Shown piece by piece: positions 9,158 to 17,752 of a DNA stretch of 64,000 bases. The stretch lies in contig JADLHG010000056.1 of assembly GCA_020848905.1 (NCBI GenBank), positions 186,001 through 250,000 on the forward strand, given 5' to 3'. A model generated the notes under the pieces. That model was given only the letters and a program-made list of their open reading frames with translations, was not told where the DNA came from and ran no database searches. The position numbers were made by a program, and so were the translations under genes. The DNA comes from Deltaproteobacteria bacterium. GTDB lineage: Bacteria > Myxococcota_A > Polyangia > GCA-2747355 > JADLHG01. The stretch's first letter is position 1. Every line of letters starts with the position of its first letter.

Positions 9158-10633
9158 ATGGAGCTCGACGAAAAGAGGATTCAGGAGATCGTCGACCGGG
9201 TGGTTTCACGCCTCGGGATCCCCGGTAGTGCCCAGTCGCCGGCCCCGGCCCCGGTGGCCTCGGTCGCGCCGGCGGTGGTGCGCGAGCGCGGTGCCGCTCC
9301 GGGGGTGAAGGGGTTCGCGCGAGGGACGGTCGGTACGTTTCCCTCGGTGGACGCCGCGGTGCGCGCGGCGCGCCAAGCCTTCGACGAGCTCTCGCGGCAA
9401 CCGCTCAGCCTGCGCTTCAAGATCGTGGCGGCGATGCGCGACGTGACCATGCGGCACGTGCGCGAGCTGTCGGAGTACGCGGTGGCCGAGACCGGCCTCG
9501 GGCGCGTGGACGACAAGATCCGCAAGAACACGCTCGCCACGCAGAAGACCCCGGGACCGGAGATGCTCGTCCCGCAGGCCTTCACCGGGGACCACGGCCT
9601 GACGATCATCGAGTGGGCGCCGTACGGCGTGATCGGCTCGATCAGCCCTTGCACGAATCCCACGGAGACGATCATCAACAACGCGCTGAGCCTCATCTCC
9701 GGCGGAAACGCGGTCGTCTTCAACGTGCATCCCTCGGCCAAGGGCGTCAGCGCCTGGCACATTCACCTGCTCAACGAGGCGATCGTGGGCGCCGGAGGCC
9801 CGCGCAACCTGATCGCCACCGTCGGGGAGCCCACCGTCGCCACCGCCGAGGAGCTGATGAAGCACCCCGGGATCCGGGTCGTGGTGGTGACCGGCGGGCC
9901 GGCGGTGGTGAAGGCGGCGATGGCCTCGGGGAAGAAGGTCGTGGCTGCGGGCCCCGGCAATCCCCCCGTGGTGGTAGACGAGACGGCGGACCTCGCTCGC
10001 GCTGCCAAGGGCATCGTGGCCGGTGCTTCCTTCGACAACAACATCATCTGCTGCGACGAGAAGGAGGTCTTCGCGGTGGCGAAGATCTTCGAGCCGCTGC
10101 GCAAGGAGCTCAAGGCCGTCGGCGCGTACGAGCTCTCCGAGTCGCAGATCGGGCGCCTGACGCGGCACCTCTTCCCCGACGGCAAGCACAGCAACAAGGA
10201 CTTCGTCGGCAAGAACGTCTCGGTGATCCTGGACACGATCGGGATCCGCGTGGGGGACGACGTGCGGCTCGCGTTCGCCGTCGTCGAGGAGAACCACCCG
10301 CTGGTCCAGGTGGAACAGCTCCTGCCGGTGCTGCCCCTCGTGAAGTGCAGCGACGTGGACGCCGCCATCGAGGCGGCCAAGCGGGCCGAGGGCGGGCGAG
10401 GGCACACCGCGTCGGTCTACTCGCGCAACATCGAGGTCATGGATCGCATGGCGCGCGAGATGAACACCTGCATCTTCGTGAAGAACGCGCCGCACTATGC
10501 GGGGCTAGGTGGCGATGGCGAGGGCTATACCTCGTGGACCATCGCCCATCCGACCGGCGAAGGAGTGACCTGCGTGGTGCACTTCGTGCGCTCGCGTCGC
10601 TGCACCTTGCAGGACTACTTCCGCATCGTCTGA
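9158..10633 (+). CDS. BMC-associated CoA-acylating aldehyde dehydrogenase (PduP/EutE type)
   Basis: Expected to oxidise an aldehyde to an acyl-CoA with NAD+ inside the shell. The 491 residues begin with an amphipathic helix (EIVDRVVSRLGI, residues 9-20) and an Ala/Pro-rich linker to about residue 45, the standard layout of an encapsulation peptide. The ALDH core has FDNNIICCDEKE with the catalytic Cys at 298, followed by a second Cys (299) where Ala is common in PduP, as well as SISPCTNPTET-like SPCTNPTETI and KVVAAGPGNPPVVVD. It is the only clear catalytic enzyme inside the shell operon. No phosphotransacylase, alcohol dehydrogenase or signature lyase is adjacent, so the aldehyde source is unknown. 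Confidence 0.93.
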   Translation: MELDEKRIQEIVDRVVSRLGIPGSAQSPAPAPVASVAPAVVRERGAAPGVKGFARGTVGTFPSVDAAVRAARQAFDELSRQPLSLRFKIVAAMRDVTMRHVRELSEYAVAETGLGRVDDKIRKNTLATQKTPGPEMLVPQAFTGDHGLTIIEWAPYGVIGSISPCTNPTETIINNALSLISGGNAVVFNVHPSAKGVSAWHIHLLNEAIVGAGGPRNLIATVGEPTVATAEELMKHPGIRVVVVTGGPAVVKAAMASGKKVVAAGPGNPPVVVDETADLARAAKGIVAGASFDNNIICCDEKEVFAVAKIFEPLRKELKAVGAYELSESQIGRLTRHLFPDGKHSNKDFVGKNVSVILDTIGIRVGDDVRLAFAVVEENHPLVQVEQLLPVLPLVKCSDVDAAIEAAKRAEGGRGHTASVYSRNIEVMDRMAREMNTCIFVKNAPHYAGLGGDGEGYTSWTIAHPTGEGVTCVVHFVRSRRCTLQDYFRIV

Positions 10634-10661
10634 GGGCGTGGGCCAGGGAGGAGAGCGAGCC

Positions 10662-11279
10662 ATGGTGGACAAGGTCTACCTGCAGGAGATGGAGGCCACC
10701 GTCGTCTTCTTCGACGTGCGAGGCTTTTCCACCCTCTCGGCGCAGCTCGGCCCGATGGACGTGGGGGTGATGCTCTCGCGCTACTACCAGCAGGTCGAGG
10801 AGGCGGTCCTCTCCGGCAAGGGGCGCATGGTGAAGTTCTTCTCCGACGCCGCGATGGCCTGCTTCCCGGGGACCGCGGGGGTGGACCACGCCGGCGCGGC
10901 GCTCGAGGTGGTACGGCGCCTCCAGCAGGGCCTGCCTGCGTGGCTCGACGAGAACGCGCGCGCGGGCTGGCCGCTGATGGAGTATGCGGCGGGAGTCGCG
11001 ACGGGCACGGTCCTCGCGGGCGAGCTCGGCACGGCTCGGCTCAGATCCTACGACGTGATCGGGGCGGCGCCGGCGCTGGCGGCCTACCTCTCGCGGCTGG
11101 CGAACCGCCGGAAAGTGGCGGGCCTCGTCGCGGCCGAGACGGTCTCGGCCGCGAAGCGAAAGCCGCCCTGCATCGAGGTGGAAGGGGCCGAGGTCGGCGG
11201 GCGCAAGGTGCGCATCTATCGTCTTCTGTCACCCGAGGAACAAGCGCAGCCCGATGCCCCCCTCGCGTCCTCGACGTAG
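10662..11279 (+). CDS. Class III nucleotidyl-cyclase-domain protein, probably catalytically degenerate
   Basis: A 205-residue stand-alone cyclase homology domain. Both metal-binding Asp residues are present (Asp18 in FFDVRGFS, Asp62 in KFFSDAAMACF), as are the adenine-selecting Lys58 and Asp131 (SYDVIG). The transition-state Asn and Arg of the GxxVNxAxR motif are replaced: GAAPALAAYL has Ala138 and Tyr142. It may therefore bind ATP without making cAMP, though this is inference from alignment by eye. GGGAGGAGAG upstream of the ATG at 10662 decides the start over a GTG at 10638. It lies inside the BMC operon, 28 bases after the aldehyde dehydrogenase, and its 3' end overlaps the next shell gene. 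Confidence 0.82.
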   Translation: MVDKVYLQEMEATVVFFDVRGFSTLSAQLGPMDVGVMLSRYYQQVEEAVLSGKGRMVKFFSDAAMACFPGTAGVDHAGAALEVVRRLQQGLPAWLDENARAGWPLMEYAAGVATGTVLAGELGTARLRSYDVIGAAPALAAYLSRLANRRKVAGLVAAETVSAAKRKPPCIEVEGAEVGGRKVRIYRLLSPEEQAQPDAPLASST

Positions 11280-11877
11280 CACCGCTCCGCTCGACGTGGG
11301 GGGCGTCTCGCCTCCCGCCCCTCGCTCGGGTCCCGCTCTCGGGCTCCTCGAGCTCGGGAGCGTCGCGCGCGGCATGGTGGTCGCCGACGCGATGGTCAAG
11401 CGGGCCACGGTGACGCTCTCCGAGGCGCACCCGATCACCCCCGGCAAGTTCGTCGTGGTCGTGGCCGGTGGCGAAGAAGAGGTGGCCGAAGCGATGGAGG
11501 CGGGTCTCGAGGCTGCCGCGGCCACGCTCGTGGATCGGCTCTTCCTGCCGAAGGCCGACCCGCAGCTCGCGCCGGCGATGCAGCAGACGCTGCAGCCTCG
11601 CACGGTGGAGGCGCTCGGCATCGTGGAGACCTTCTCCGTGGCGGCGACGGTGCTTGCGGCCGACCGCGCGGTCAAGGCCGCCGAGGTTCTCCTCGTGCAG
11701 ATGCGGCTCGCGCGAGGTCTCGGTGGCAAGGCGTACTTCGTCGTGAGCGGTGAGCTCGACCAGGTCGAGGCCGCGGTGGAGGCGGCGCGGCTCGGCATCC
11801 ACGACGGCATGTTGCTCGCGACGGAGATCATCCCTCGCCCGCATCCAGACATGGTGCTCTCGCTCTGGCAGCAGTGA
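11254..11877 (+). CDS. BMC-T tandem-domain shell protein, single-layer (Hoch_5812-like) type
   Basis: Second trimeric shell protein of the operon, 207 residues with two BMC domains. The first starts at about residue 30 (ALGLLELGSVARGMVVADAM), the second at about 115 (ALGIVETFSVAATVLAADRA). A Pro/Ser/Arg-rich extension of about 28 residues precedes the first domain, as in the Haliangium ochraceum BMC-T1 I remember. The start overlaps the 3' end of the cyclase-like gene by 26 bases, so the two are almost certainly translationally coupled. This is the last gene of the shell cluster. Confidence 0.92.
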   Translation: MPPSRPRRSTAPLDVGGVSPPAPRSGPALGLLELGSVARGMVVADAMVKRATVTLSEAHPITPGKFVVVVAGGEEEVAEAMEAGLEAAAATLVDRLFLPKADPQLAPAMQQTLQPRTVEALGIVETFSVAATVLAADRAVKAAEVLLVQMRLARGLGGKAYFVVSGELDQVEAAVEAARLGIHDGMLLATEIIPRPHPDMVLSLWQQ

Positions 11878-11952
11878 CGGCTCGCTGGTGGCGGCCCGCA
11901 CGCGACGGCGCGCCCGCGGTGGCGCTCCGAGTCACACTGTAGTAGGGAGTTC

Positions 11953-12005
11953 ACGTCGCCCTGGGAGCGGGTGTTCCGGCAAGCCCCGATAGGCCCTGGC
12001 GACGT
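11953..12005. repeat. 8-bp inverted repeat after the BMC operon
   Basis: ACGTCGCC (11953-11960) and GGCGACGT (11998-12005) are perfect complements around a 37-base loop. No T-run follows. It may be part of a factor-dependent termination or processing region, or chance. I see nothing else in the 200 bases between the BMC operon and the lipoprotein at 12078. Confidence 0.25.
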
Positions 12006-12077
12006 GCGCTGGCCTGCGCCTTGCGTAGAGCTAGTCAGGCCGGGCCTTCGGGTGAGCGGCTGGCAGAGGAGATACCC

Positions 12078-12356
12078 ATGAAACGCATCGTGCTCGCGGT
12101 GGCTCTCGTCTTTTCGCTCTCGAGCCTGGCCTGTCATCCCCGCATGATCGGGGCGATGGCGGGCGCGGCGATCGTGGCCGCGGCCATCGTCGGAACGGCC
12201 GCCGTGCTGAGCTATCACGACGGTCACTACCATGCGGAGTACTGCGGGCACGAGCGGCGGTGGCACGGAGGCCGGTGGGTCTACTACTACGGCGGCCACT
12301 GGGAGTATCACGACCCAGAGGCTGGTGCCTGGTACTACTATCGCGAAGAATATTAG
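12078..12356 (+). CDS. Small Tyr/His/Trp-rich lipoprotein
   Basis: A 92-residue protein with signal peptide MKRIVLAVALVFSLSSLAC, a perfect lipobox (LSSLAC), and a short hydrophobic Ala/Ile stretch just after it. The C-terminal half is packed with aromatic and His residues (HDGHYHAEYCGHERRWHGG, WVYYYGGHWEYHD, WYYYREEY), which resembles small cell-surface YXXG/WY-repeat proteins. Metal or carbohydrate binding is plausible but not shown. GAGGAGA precedes the ATG at 12078. Confidence 0.75.
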   Translation: MKRIVLAVALVFSLSSLACHPRMIGAMAGAAIVAAAIVGTAAVLSYHDGHYHAEYCGHERRWHGGRWVYYYGGHWEYHDPEAGAWYYYREEY

Positions 12357-12445
12357 GCGCCTGACGCGCATAGCGCGCCGCGTTGTCGGGGCGCTGCTCC
12401 CCCCTTCGTTGCCCTTGCCATCTTGACAGGCCATGCTGCGCGCCT

Positions 12446-12469
12446 TGCCAGTCTGGCACGCCCGCAGCA
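12446..12469 (+). promoter_or_regulatory. Weak sigma-54-like element upstream of the NtrC-type regulator
   Basis: CTGGCACGCCCGCAGCA has the invariant GG (12455-12456) and GC (12467-12468) ten bases apart, but the -12 box reads CAGC rather than TTGC. It overlaps a short inverted repeat TGCCA-GTC-TGGCA (12446-12458) that echoes the TGGCA/TGCCA cores of the inverted repeat upstream of gspC. Autoregulation by the downstream regulator is possible but weakly supported. Confidence 0.25.
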
Positions 12470-12552
12470 CTCCGTGTCAGAATGTCCCCGCGATATCGTT
12501 CACGAGTCGTCTTGGCATCGGCCTTGTAAGTCTGACTCGCCGAGGAGCCGCC

Positions 12553-13968
12553 ATGCACCAGCCCACGATCCTGCTCGTCGACGACGAGCAGAGCAACCTG
12601 GATTCGCTCTCCCGCATCATGAGCCGCGAAGGCTACGAGGTGCTCGTGGCCACCGACGGCAAGCAGGGCCTCGAGCTCTTGCGGCGGCACGCGGTGAACG
12701 TGCTGATCACGGACCTCGTCATGCCGCAGATGAGCGGGAGCGATCTCCTGAAGGCCGCGCGTGCCGTCGCCCCGGAGACCGAGGTGGTGATGATGACCGC
12801 CTACGGCACGGTGGAGAACGCGGTCGAGGCGATGAAGCAGGGCGCCTACGACTTCGTGACCAAGCCCCTCAAGCGAGCGCAGCTCGTGGGGGTCGTCAAG
12901 CGGGCGCTCGAGAAGCAGTCCCTGGTGGTCGAGAACCGGACCCTCAGGGCGCAGCTCGAGGCGACGCGGCGTCGCACCCCGGTCGGCGCGAGCCTCTCCT
13001 GGCGGCGCATGATGGACGTGGTGATGCAGGCGGCGCCGAGCTCTGCCACCGTGCTCCTCATCGGCGAGAGCGGGACGGGCAAGGAGCTCCTCGCGCGTGC
13101 GCTGCACGAGCACAGTCAGCGCGCGAGCGGGCCCTTCGTGCCGGTCAACTGCGCTGCCATTCCCGAGACGATCCTCGAGGCGGAGCTCTTCGGCTACGAG
13201 CGGGGGGCCTTCACGGGCGCCGTTTCTCGGCGGGACGGACGCTTCAGCCTGGCCGACCGCGGGACCCTCTTTCTCGACGAGGTGGGGGAGATCAGCGCGC
13301 AGGTGCAGGTCAAGCTGCTGCGCGTCCTGCAGGAGGGGGAGTTCGACCGCCTCGGCGGCAAGACGGAGCGGGCGGACCTTCGCCTCGTGGCCGCCACGAA
13401 CAAGGATCTGGCGGCCGAGATCCGCGCCGGCCGTTTTCGCGAGGACCTCTACTACCGGCTGAACGTCATCACGGTCTACGTGCCGCCGCTTCGAGAGCGG
13501 CGCGACGACATCCCGCTCCTCGCGGACTTCTTTCTGCGTCGCTACGCGGACAAGAACGCGAAGCCGGTGGCGGGCTTCACCCGCGCGGCGATGGAGCGCC
13601 TCACCGACTACCACTGGCCGGGCAACGTGCGCGAGCTCGAGAACGTGGTGGAGCGCGCCGTGGTGCTCACGAAGGCGCAGGTGATCGACGAGGACGACCT
13701 TCCGCGCGACCTCATCGGGGCTGCAGGAGGCGACGCGCGGGCGATCACCGTGGCCATCGGCACTCCCCTCGAGGAGGTGGAACGGCGACTCATCGCCGAG
13801 ACGCTCCGGCACACCCGGGGGGACAAGCGGTTGGCCGCGCAGCTGCTCGGGATCGCCACCCGCACGATCTACCGCCGGCTGGAGAGCCGCGCGGGAGAGG
13901 CGGAGGACGGGGATCTCGCTGCCGACGAAGAGGCGCCTGGAGTAACCTCGCCACCGTCGGCGCCGTGA
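12553..13968 (+). CDS. Sigma-54-dependent response regulator (NtrC family)
   Basis: A 471-residue activator in three modules: an N-terminal receiver (acidic pair Asp10/Asp11, phospho-acceptor Asp54 in ITDLVMPQ), a central AAA+ domain with Walker A GESGTGKE, the sigma-54-contacting RGAFTGA loop and Walker B LFLDEVGE, and a C-terminal Fis-type helix-turn-helix (DKRLAAQLLGIATRTIYRRL). GAGGAGCC before the ATG at 12553 sets the start. No histidine kinase gene is adjacent. A perfect inverted repeat follows its stop and a near-consensus sigma-54 promoter precedes gspC, so the T2SS operon is the obvious target. Confidence 0.93.
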   Translation: MHQPTILLVDDEQSNLDSLSRIMSREGYEVLVATDGKQGLELLRRHAVNVLITDLVMPQMSGSDLLKAARAVAPETEVVMMTAYGTVENAVEAMKQGAYDFVTKPLKRAQLVGVVKRALEKQSLVVENRTLRAQLEATRRRTPVGASLSWRRMMDVVMQAAPSSATVLLIGESGTGKELLARALHEHSQRASGPFVPVNCAAIPETILEAELFGYERGAFTGAVSRRDGRFSLADRGTLFLDEVGEISAQVQVKLLRVLQEGEFDRLGGKTERADLRLVAATNKDLAAEIRAGRFREDLYYRLNVITVYVPPLRERRDDIPLLADFFLRRYADKNAKPVAGFTRAAMERLTDYHWPGNVRELENVVERAVVLTKAQVIDEDDLPRDLIGAAGGDARAITVAIGTPLEEVERRLIAETLRHTRGDKRLAAQLLGIATRTIYRRLESRAGEAEDGDLAADEEAPGVTSPPSAP

Positions 13969-14017
13969 CAATTTGGCAGCCCTCGCCGAGGCCCGGGTCT
14001 GTCTTTGCCAAATTGTC
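13967..14017 (+). promoter_or_regulatory. Candidate enhancer (UAS): paired inverted 12-mers upstream of gspC
   Basis: GACAATTTGGCA (13967-13978) and TGCCAAATTGTC (14006-14017) are exact reverse complements, centres 39 bp apart, roughly -135 and -96 from the start predicted for the sigma-54 promoter at 14082. AT-rich arms stand out in this GC-rich DNA. The spacing from the promoter is what NtrC-type enhancer sites need. The first arm begins within the regulator's stop codon. Confidence 0.65.
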
Positions 14018-14080
14018 CCCGGCCTCCCCCCGCACCTCGCAGCACTGGCCAGGTTCCAACGGGTTAGGTGCTCCGCGCGG

Positions 14081-14097
14081 TTGGCACTCGACTTGCT
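14081..14097 (+). promoter_or_regulatory. Sigma-54 (-24/-12) promoter of the T2SS operon
   Basis: TTGGCACTCGACTTGCT matches the consensus YTGGCACG-N4-TTGCW at nearly every position: TGGCAC at 14082-14087, a 5-base spacer, and TTGC at 14093-14096. Transcription should start near 14107, leaving a leader of about 24 bases before gspC. The upstream inverted repeat and the adjacent sigma-54 activator gene support it. Confidence 0.8.
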
Positions 14098-14130
14098 CCA
14101 TATTGTGAAGCCCGAGTCGCGGGCCACACG

Positions 14131-15072
14131 ATGGAACTACTCCTCCGCAAATACTTCTGGGTCTTCAACCTCCTCGTGATCCTCGTCTGCGCCTACCTGG
14201 CGGCGAGGGGGACCACGCGACTCATCGGCGCCAGCCTCCCCGCGCCGCCGCCGCGAGCGCTGCCGATGGAGTCGAACGTGGAGCCCACCCTCTCGGGGCC
14301 TCCGGCCCGCGAGATCAAGCCCATCGTGGCGCGCAACGTCTTCTGCTCGACCTGCGAGCCCGCGCCCGAGGTGGCCGCGAAGGAGAAGGCCGACGACGCC
14401 AAGGAGCCGGCGAACAACGAGCCGGTGAAGACGTCGCTCAACCTGAAGCTCATCGCGACCATGGTGAGCGAGCAGGACAAGGCCTGGTCCTTCGCCGCGA
14501 TCTACGACGTCACGGAGAAGAAGACCCGCATGTATCCGATCGCGGGCAAGGTGCCGGGCGATGCCACCGTCGTGGACATCCTGGACCGCCGGGTGATGCT
14601 CCTCAACGGGAACCGAAACGAGTTCCTCGACCTCGAGATGGGCGGGGCAGGAGACACGGCGGTGGCGTCCTCGGAGACGCCGCGCCCCGCGATGCCGAGC
14701 ATGGGAGCCGGCATGTCCGACGGGTTCGAGGGGGCGGTCAAGAAGCTCGGCGAGGGGAAGTGGGAGATCCAGCGGGCGGCGCTGAACCGCGTGCTCACGA
14801 ATACCACGCTCCTCGCCCGGTCGGCGCGCATCGTGCCCAGCGTGCAGGACGGCAAGCCGAACGGCTTCAAGCTCTACGCCATCCGTCCGGGCAGCGTGTA
14901 CTCGCTCATCGGGCTCGAGAACGGCGACACCATTCACGCGGTGAACGGGCACGCGATGAACACGCCGGACCAGGCGCTCGAGGTCTACACCCGGGTGCGC
15001 AACGCCAGCCACCTGAGCATCAGCTTCTCGCGCCGGGGCAAGACCACGACCCAGGACTACACCATCCGGTAA
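14131..15072 (+). CDS. gspC: Type II secretion protein GspC (inner-membrane, PDZ)
   Basis: Bitopic inner-membrane protein linking the T2SS assembly platform to the secretin. The 313 residues have a short cytoplasmic N-terminus and one membrane helix (WVFNLLVILVCAYLAA, about 10-26). A homology region follows (IVARNVFC...LKLIATMVSEQDKAWSFA), then a C-terminal PDZ domain (LYAIRPGSVYSLIGLENGDT...VNGHAMNTPDQALEVY). The start at 14131 is chosen because the membrane helix follows at once; the ribosome-binding site is weak. It is the first gene of a 12-gene gsp operon, probably read from the sigma-54 promoter 50 bases upstream. Confidence 0.92.
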   Translation: MELLLRKYFWVFNLLVILVCAYLAARGTTRLIGASLPAPPPRALPMESNVEPTLSGPPAREIKPIVARNVFCSTCEPAPEVAAKEKADDAKEPANNEPVKTSLNLKLIATMVSEQDKAWSFAAIYDVTEKKTRMYPIAGKVPGDATVVDILDRRVMLLNGNRNEFLDLEMGGAGDTAVASSETPRPAMPSMGAGMSDGFEGAVKKLGEGKWEIQRAALNRVLTNTTLLARSARIVPSVQDGKPNGFKLYAIRPGSVYSLIGLENGDTIHAVNGHAMNTPDQALEVYTRVRNASHLSISFSRRGKTTTQDYTIR

Positions 15073-15085
15073 CAGGGACGACGCG

Positions 15086-17737
15086 ATGAACCGACCTGTG
15101 AGTATCCTGCTGTGCGCTTTCCTGACCCTCGGGGGCCTGGGGAGCCGACCCGGCTTTGGCCAGCGGGAGGAGCCGTCTCGTCCCGCCAAGCGGCCGAGCG
15201 GGAAGGCTGCCGTGCGCGAGCGGGCCCCGCAGGCGGGGACCCCGAGCGACCGCGACGAGGAGACCACGAGTGCGGCGGCTCGGCGGCGACGGCGGCGTGC
15301 GGCGCCGATCTCTCCGCCCCCCGCGGCACCGAAGCCGGCGGGAAAGGCCGCCGACCAGGACAAGGAGAAGGAGAAAGACGCGGCCAAGCCCAAGGCGGCT
15401 GCCGGGGCCGAGCCGGGCGAGAAGCCGGCGGAGCCCGGCGCTGCGCCCGGGGAGAAGGAATTCAACGAGTGCGTGAAGATACCGTCCCGCCGACGGATCA
15501 AGATCACCCTCAAGCCCGAGTCCGATCTGAACGACCTCGTGGCCTGGATCAGCAGCATGACCTGCCGGCGATTCGTTATCGCCTCGAACCTGGCCACGCA
15601 GAAGGTGACGCTCGTGTCGCCGACGCCGGTCACGGCCCAGGAGGCCTACCGGGCCTTCCTGAGCGCGCTCGACGTGATGGGCCTGACGGTGGTGCCCACG
15701 GGGCGCTACCTCAAGATCGTGCAGGGGAACTGGGCCATCCAGTCGTCGATCCCCACCTACGGCGACGACACCCGCGACCAACTCCCGGCCACCGACGCGG
15801 TGGTCACGCAGCTCGTGCGCGCGCAGAACGTGGACGTGAACGAGCTGCTCCTCGTGCTCAACAAGATGAAGTCGCGCAACGGTGACGTCACGGCCTACAA
15901 GCCGACGAACACCCTGATCCTGACCGACGCCGGGAACAACGTGCGCCGCATGCTCCGCATCGTGAAGGAGCTGGACGTGCCGGTGGCGGGGGAGAAGATC
16001 TGGGTGGTGCGGCTGCGCAACGCCGACGCCGAGGAGGTGAAGAAGATCCTGGACCAGATCTTCACCGGGCGTACCACCTCGCCGCTCCCCATGATGCGCC
16101 TCAACGTCGAGCGTGGCTCGGGGGCGGCGGGGCAGCCGCAGACCCCGCACCACGAGGACGTGGGGAGCCTCTCGGCCTCGAAGATCATCACCGAGCCGCT
16201 CACGAACTCGCTGATCATCGTCGCGTCGCCCTCCTCGTTCGGGCGCATCGCGTCGCTCATCAAGAAGCTGGACGTGGAGAGCGACGGCGTGAGCCAGCGC
16301 ATCCACGTCTACTACCTCGAGAACGGCGACGCCGAGCAGATGGCGAACACGATCAGCGCCGTGACCGGCGGGGCCCAGGGACGTCGCACGACGCCGGCTG
16401 GGGCTGGCGCGGCGCCCGGAGCGCGGGGGCCGGTGACGGGTCTTTTCGAGGGGGACGTGCGGGTGAGCGCGGACAAGCCGACCAACTCGCTCGTGGTGGT
16501 GGCGTCGAGCAAGGACTACCTCAACCTGCGGGCGGTGATCCGGAAGCTGGACGTGGCGCGCAAGCAGGTCTTCGTCGAGGCGTCGATCATGGAGATCAAC
16601 GTCGACAAGGCGCGCAAGCTCGGCTTCGCCTATCACGGCGGCGGCATCACCGGGGAAGGGAAGACCCAGTCGCTCATCTTCGGGGGCGTGCAGCACAGCG
16701 ACTGGAGCTCGCTCGCCATCAACCCCCTGGCGCTGATGGGCCTCTCGGTCGGGGCGCGCGGGGCGCTCGTGGACGGGTCGGCCGAGCTCCTCGGGCTTCA
16801 GGCGGACATCCCCGGCTTCGGGGTCATGTTCCAGGCCCTGCAGACCGGGAGCAACGTGAACGTCCTCTCCTCGCCGCACATCCTCACCACCGAGAACGAG
16901 GAGGCCGAGATCAGCGTCGGCCAGAACATCCCCTTCCAGGGGGCGTTCATGGGCGGAGGGTTCGGCGCCCTCGCGGGAGCCGCCGGCCAGGCGGGGGGGC
17001 TCGGTTCGCTCCTCCCCGCCGTCTCGGTGCAGCGCCAGGACGTGGCGCTCAAGCTGAAGCTCACCCCGTACGTCAACGAGAACGACGTGGTGCGGATGAA
17101 GATCGAGCAGGAGGTCTCCGACATCGCCTCGCCGAACTTCAACAACCTCGGCCCCTCGACCTCGAAGCGCACCGCCAAGACGACCGTCGTCGTACGGGAC
17201 CAGCAGACCGTGGTGATCGGTGGCCTGATGCGGGACAAGGTGGACAACACCGAGAGCAAGGTTCCGCTCCTCGGTGACATCCCGATCCTCGGCTACCTCT
17301 TCCGTCACTCGGCGCGCACGATGCAGAAGACGAGCCTGATGATCATCCTCACGCCCTACATCATCCGGGATCAGAGCGACCTCCGACGCATCTTCAAGAA
17401 GAAGCTGGAGGAGCGGCGCGAGTTCATCGAGCGCTACACCTCGTTCAAGCACACCGACCCGGCCCGCGACATCGACTTCCGCCACAAGCACGGCCTCCTC
17501 TCGGAGATCAACCGCGTGGGGGATCAGGCGGAGCAGGACTCGCGGCTCATCAAGGACGCGCAGAAGCGCTTGCAGGAGCACTCGGACCCCGTGGACGCGC
17601 CTCCGTCGGCGCCGCCCTCCGGCACGGCGCCTCCTCCTGGCGCCGGAGACCGGGCCCCCGGCGGCGAGGGCGCGGCGGAGGGGGGCGATCGGCGCGCTCC
17701 CCCCGCTCCGGTCAACCCCATGACGCCGCCGCGCTAG
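15086..17737 (+). CDS. gspD: Type II secretion secretin GspD
   Basis: Outer-membrane channel of the T2SS. The 883 residues begin with a signal peptide (to about residue 26) and then an unusually long Pro/Ala/Lys-rich linker of about 100 residues before the N0 domain. N1-N3 ring-building domains follow, with repeats such as YKPTNTLILTDAGNNVRRM, EPLTNSLIIVASPSSFGRI and DKPTNSLVVVASSKDYLNL. The secretin core has VFVEASIMEINVDKARKLG, NVLSSPHILTTENEEAEI and VVIGGLMRDKVDNTESKVP. A Pro/Gly-rich tail ends the protein. It lies 13 bases after gspC. No pilotin is recognisable nearby. Confidence 0.96.
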   Translation: MNRPVSILLCAFLTLGGLGSRPGFGQREEPSRPAKRPSGKAAVRERAPQAGTPSDRDEETTSAAARRRRRRAAPISPPPAAPKPAGKAADQDKEKEKDAAKPKAAAGAEPGEKPAEPGAAPGEKEFNECVKIPSRRRIKITLKPESDLNDLVAWISSMTCRRFVIASNLATQKVTLVSPTPVTAQEAYRAFLSALDVMGLTVVPTGRYLKIVQGNWAIQSSIPTYGDDTRDQLPATDAVVTQLVRAQNVDVNELLLVLNKMKSRNGDVTAYKPTNTLILTDAGNNVRRMLRIVKELDVPVAGEKIWVVRLRNADAEEVKKILDQIFTGRTTSPLPMMRLNVERGSGAAGQPQTPHHEDVGSLSASKIITEPLTNSLIIVASPSSFGRIASLIKKLDVESDGVSQRIHVYYLENGDAEQMANTISAVTGGAQGRRTTPAGAGAAPGARGPVTGLFEGDVRVSADKPTNSLVVVASSKDYLNLRAVIRKLDVARKQVFVEASIMEINVDKARKLGFAYHGGGITGEGKTQSLIFGGVQHSDWSSLAINPLALMGLSVGARGALVDGSAELLGLQADIPGFGVMFQALQTGSNVNVLSSPHILTTENEEAEISVGQNIPFQGAFMGGGFGALAGAAGQAGGLGSLLPAVSVQRQDVALKLKLTPYVNENDVVRMKIEQEVSDIASPNFNNLGPSTSKRTAKTTVVVRDQQTVVIGGLMRDKVDNTESKVPLLGDIPILGYLFRHSARTMQKTSLMIILTPYIIRDQSDLRRIFKKKLEERREFIERYTSFKHTDPARDIDFRHKHGLLSEINRVGDQAEQDSRLIKDAQKRLQEHSDPVDAPPSAPPSGTAPPPGAGDRAPGGEGAAEGGDRRAPPAPVNPMTPPR

Positions 17738-17752
17738 GCCCGAGGAAGGACG

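Noticed and set aside
12423-12428. TTGACA -35-like hexamer ahead of the NtrC-type regulator
   Set aside because: No acceptable -10 hexamer occurs 16-18 bases downstream.
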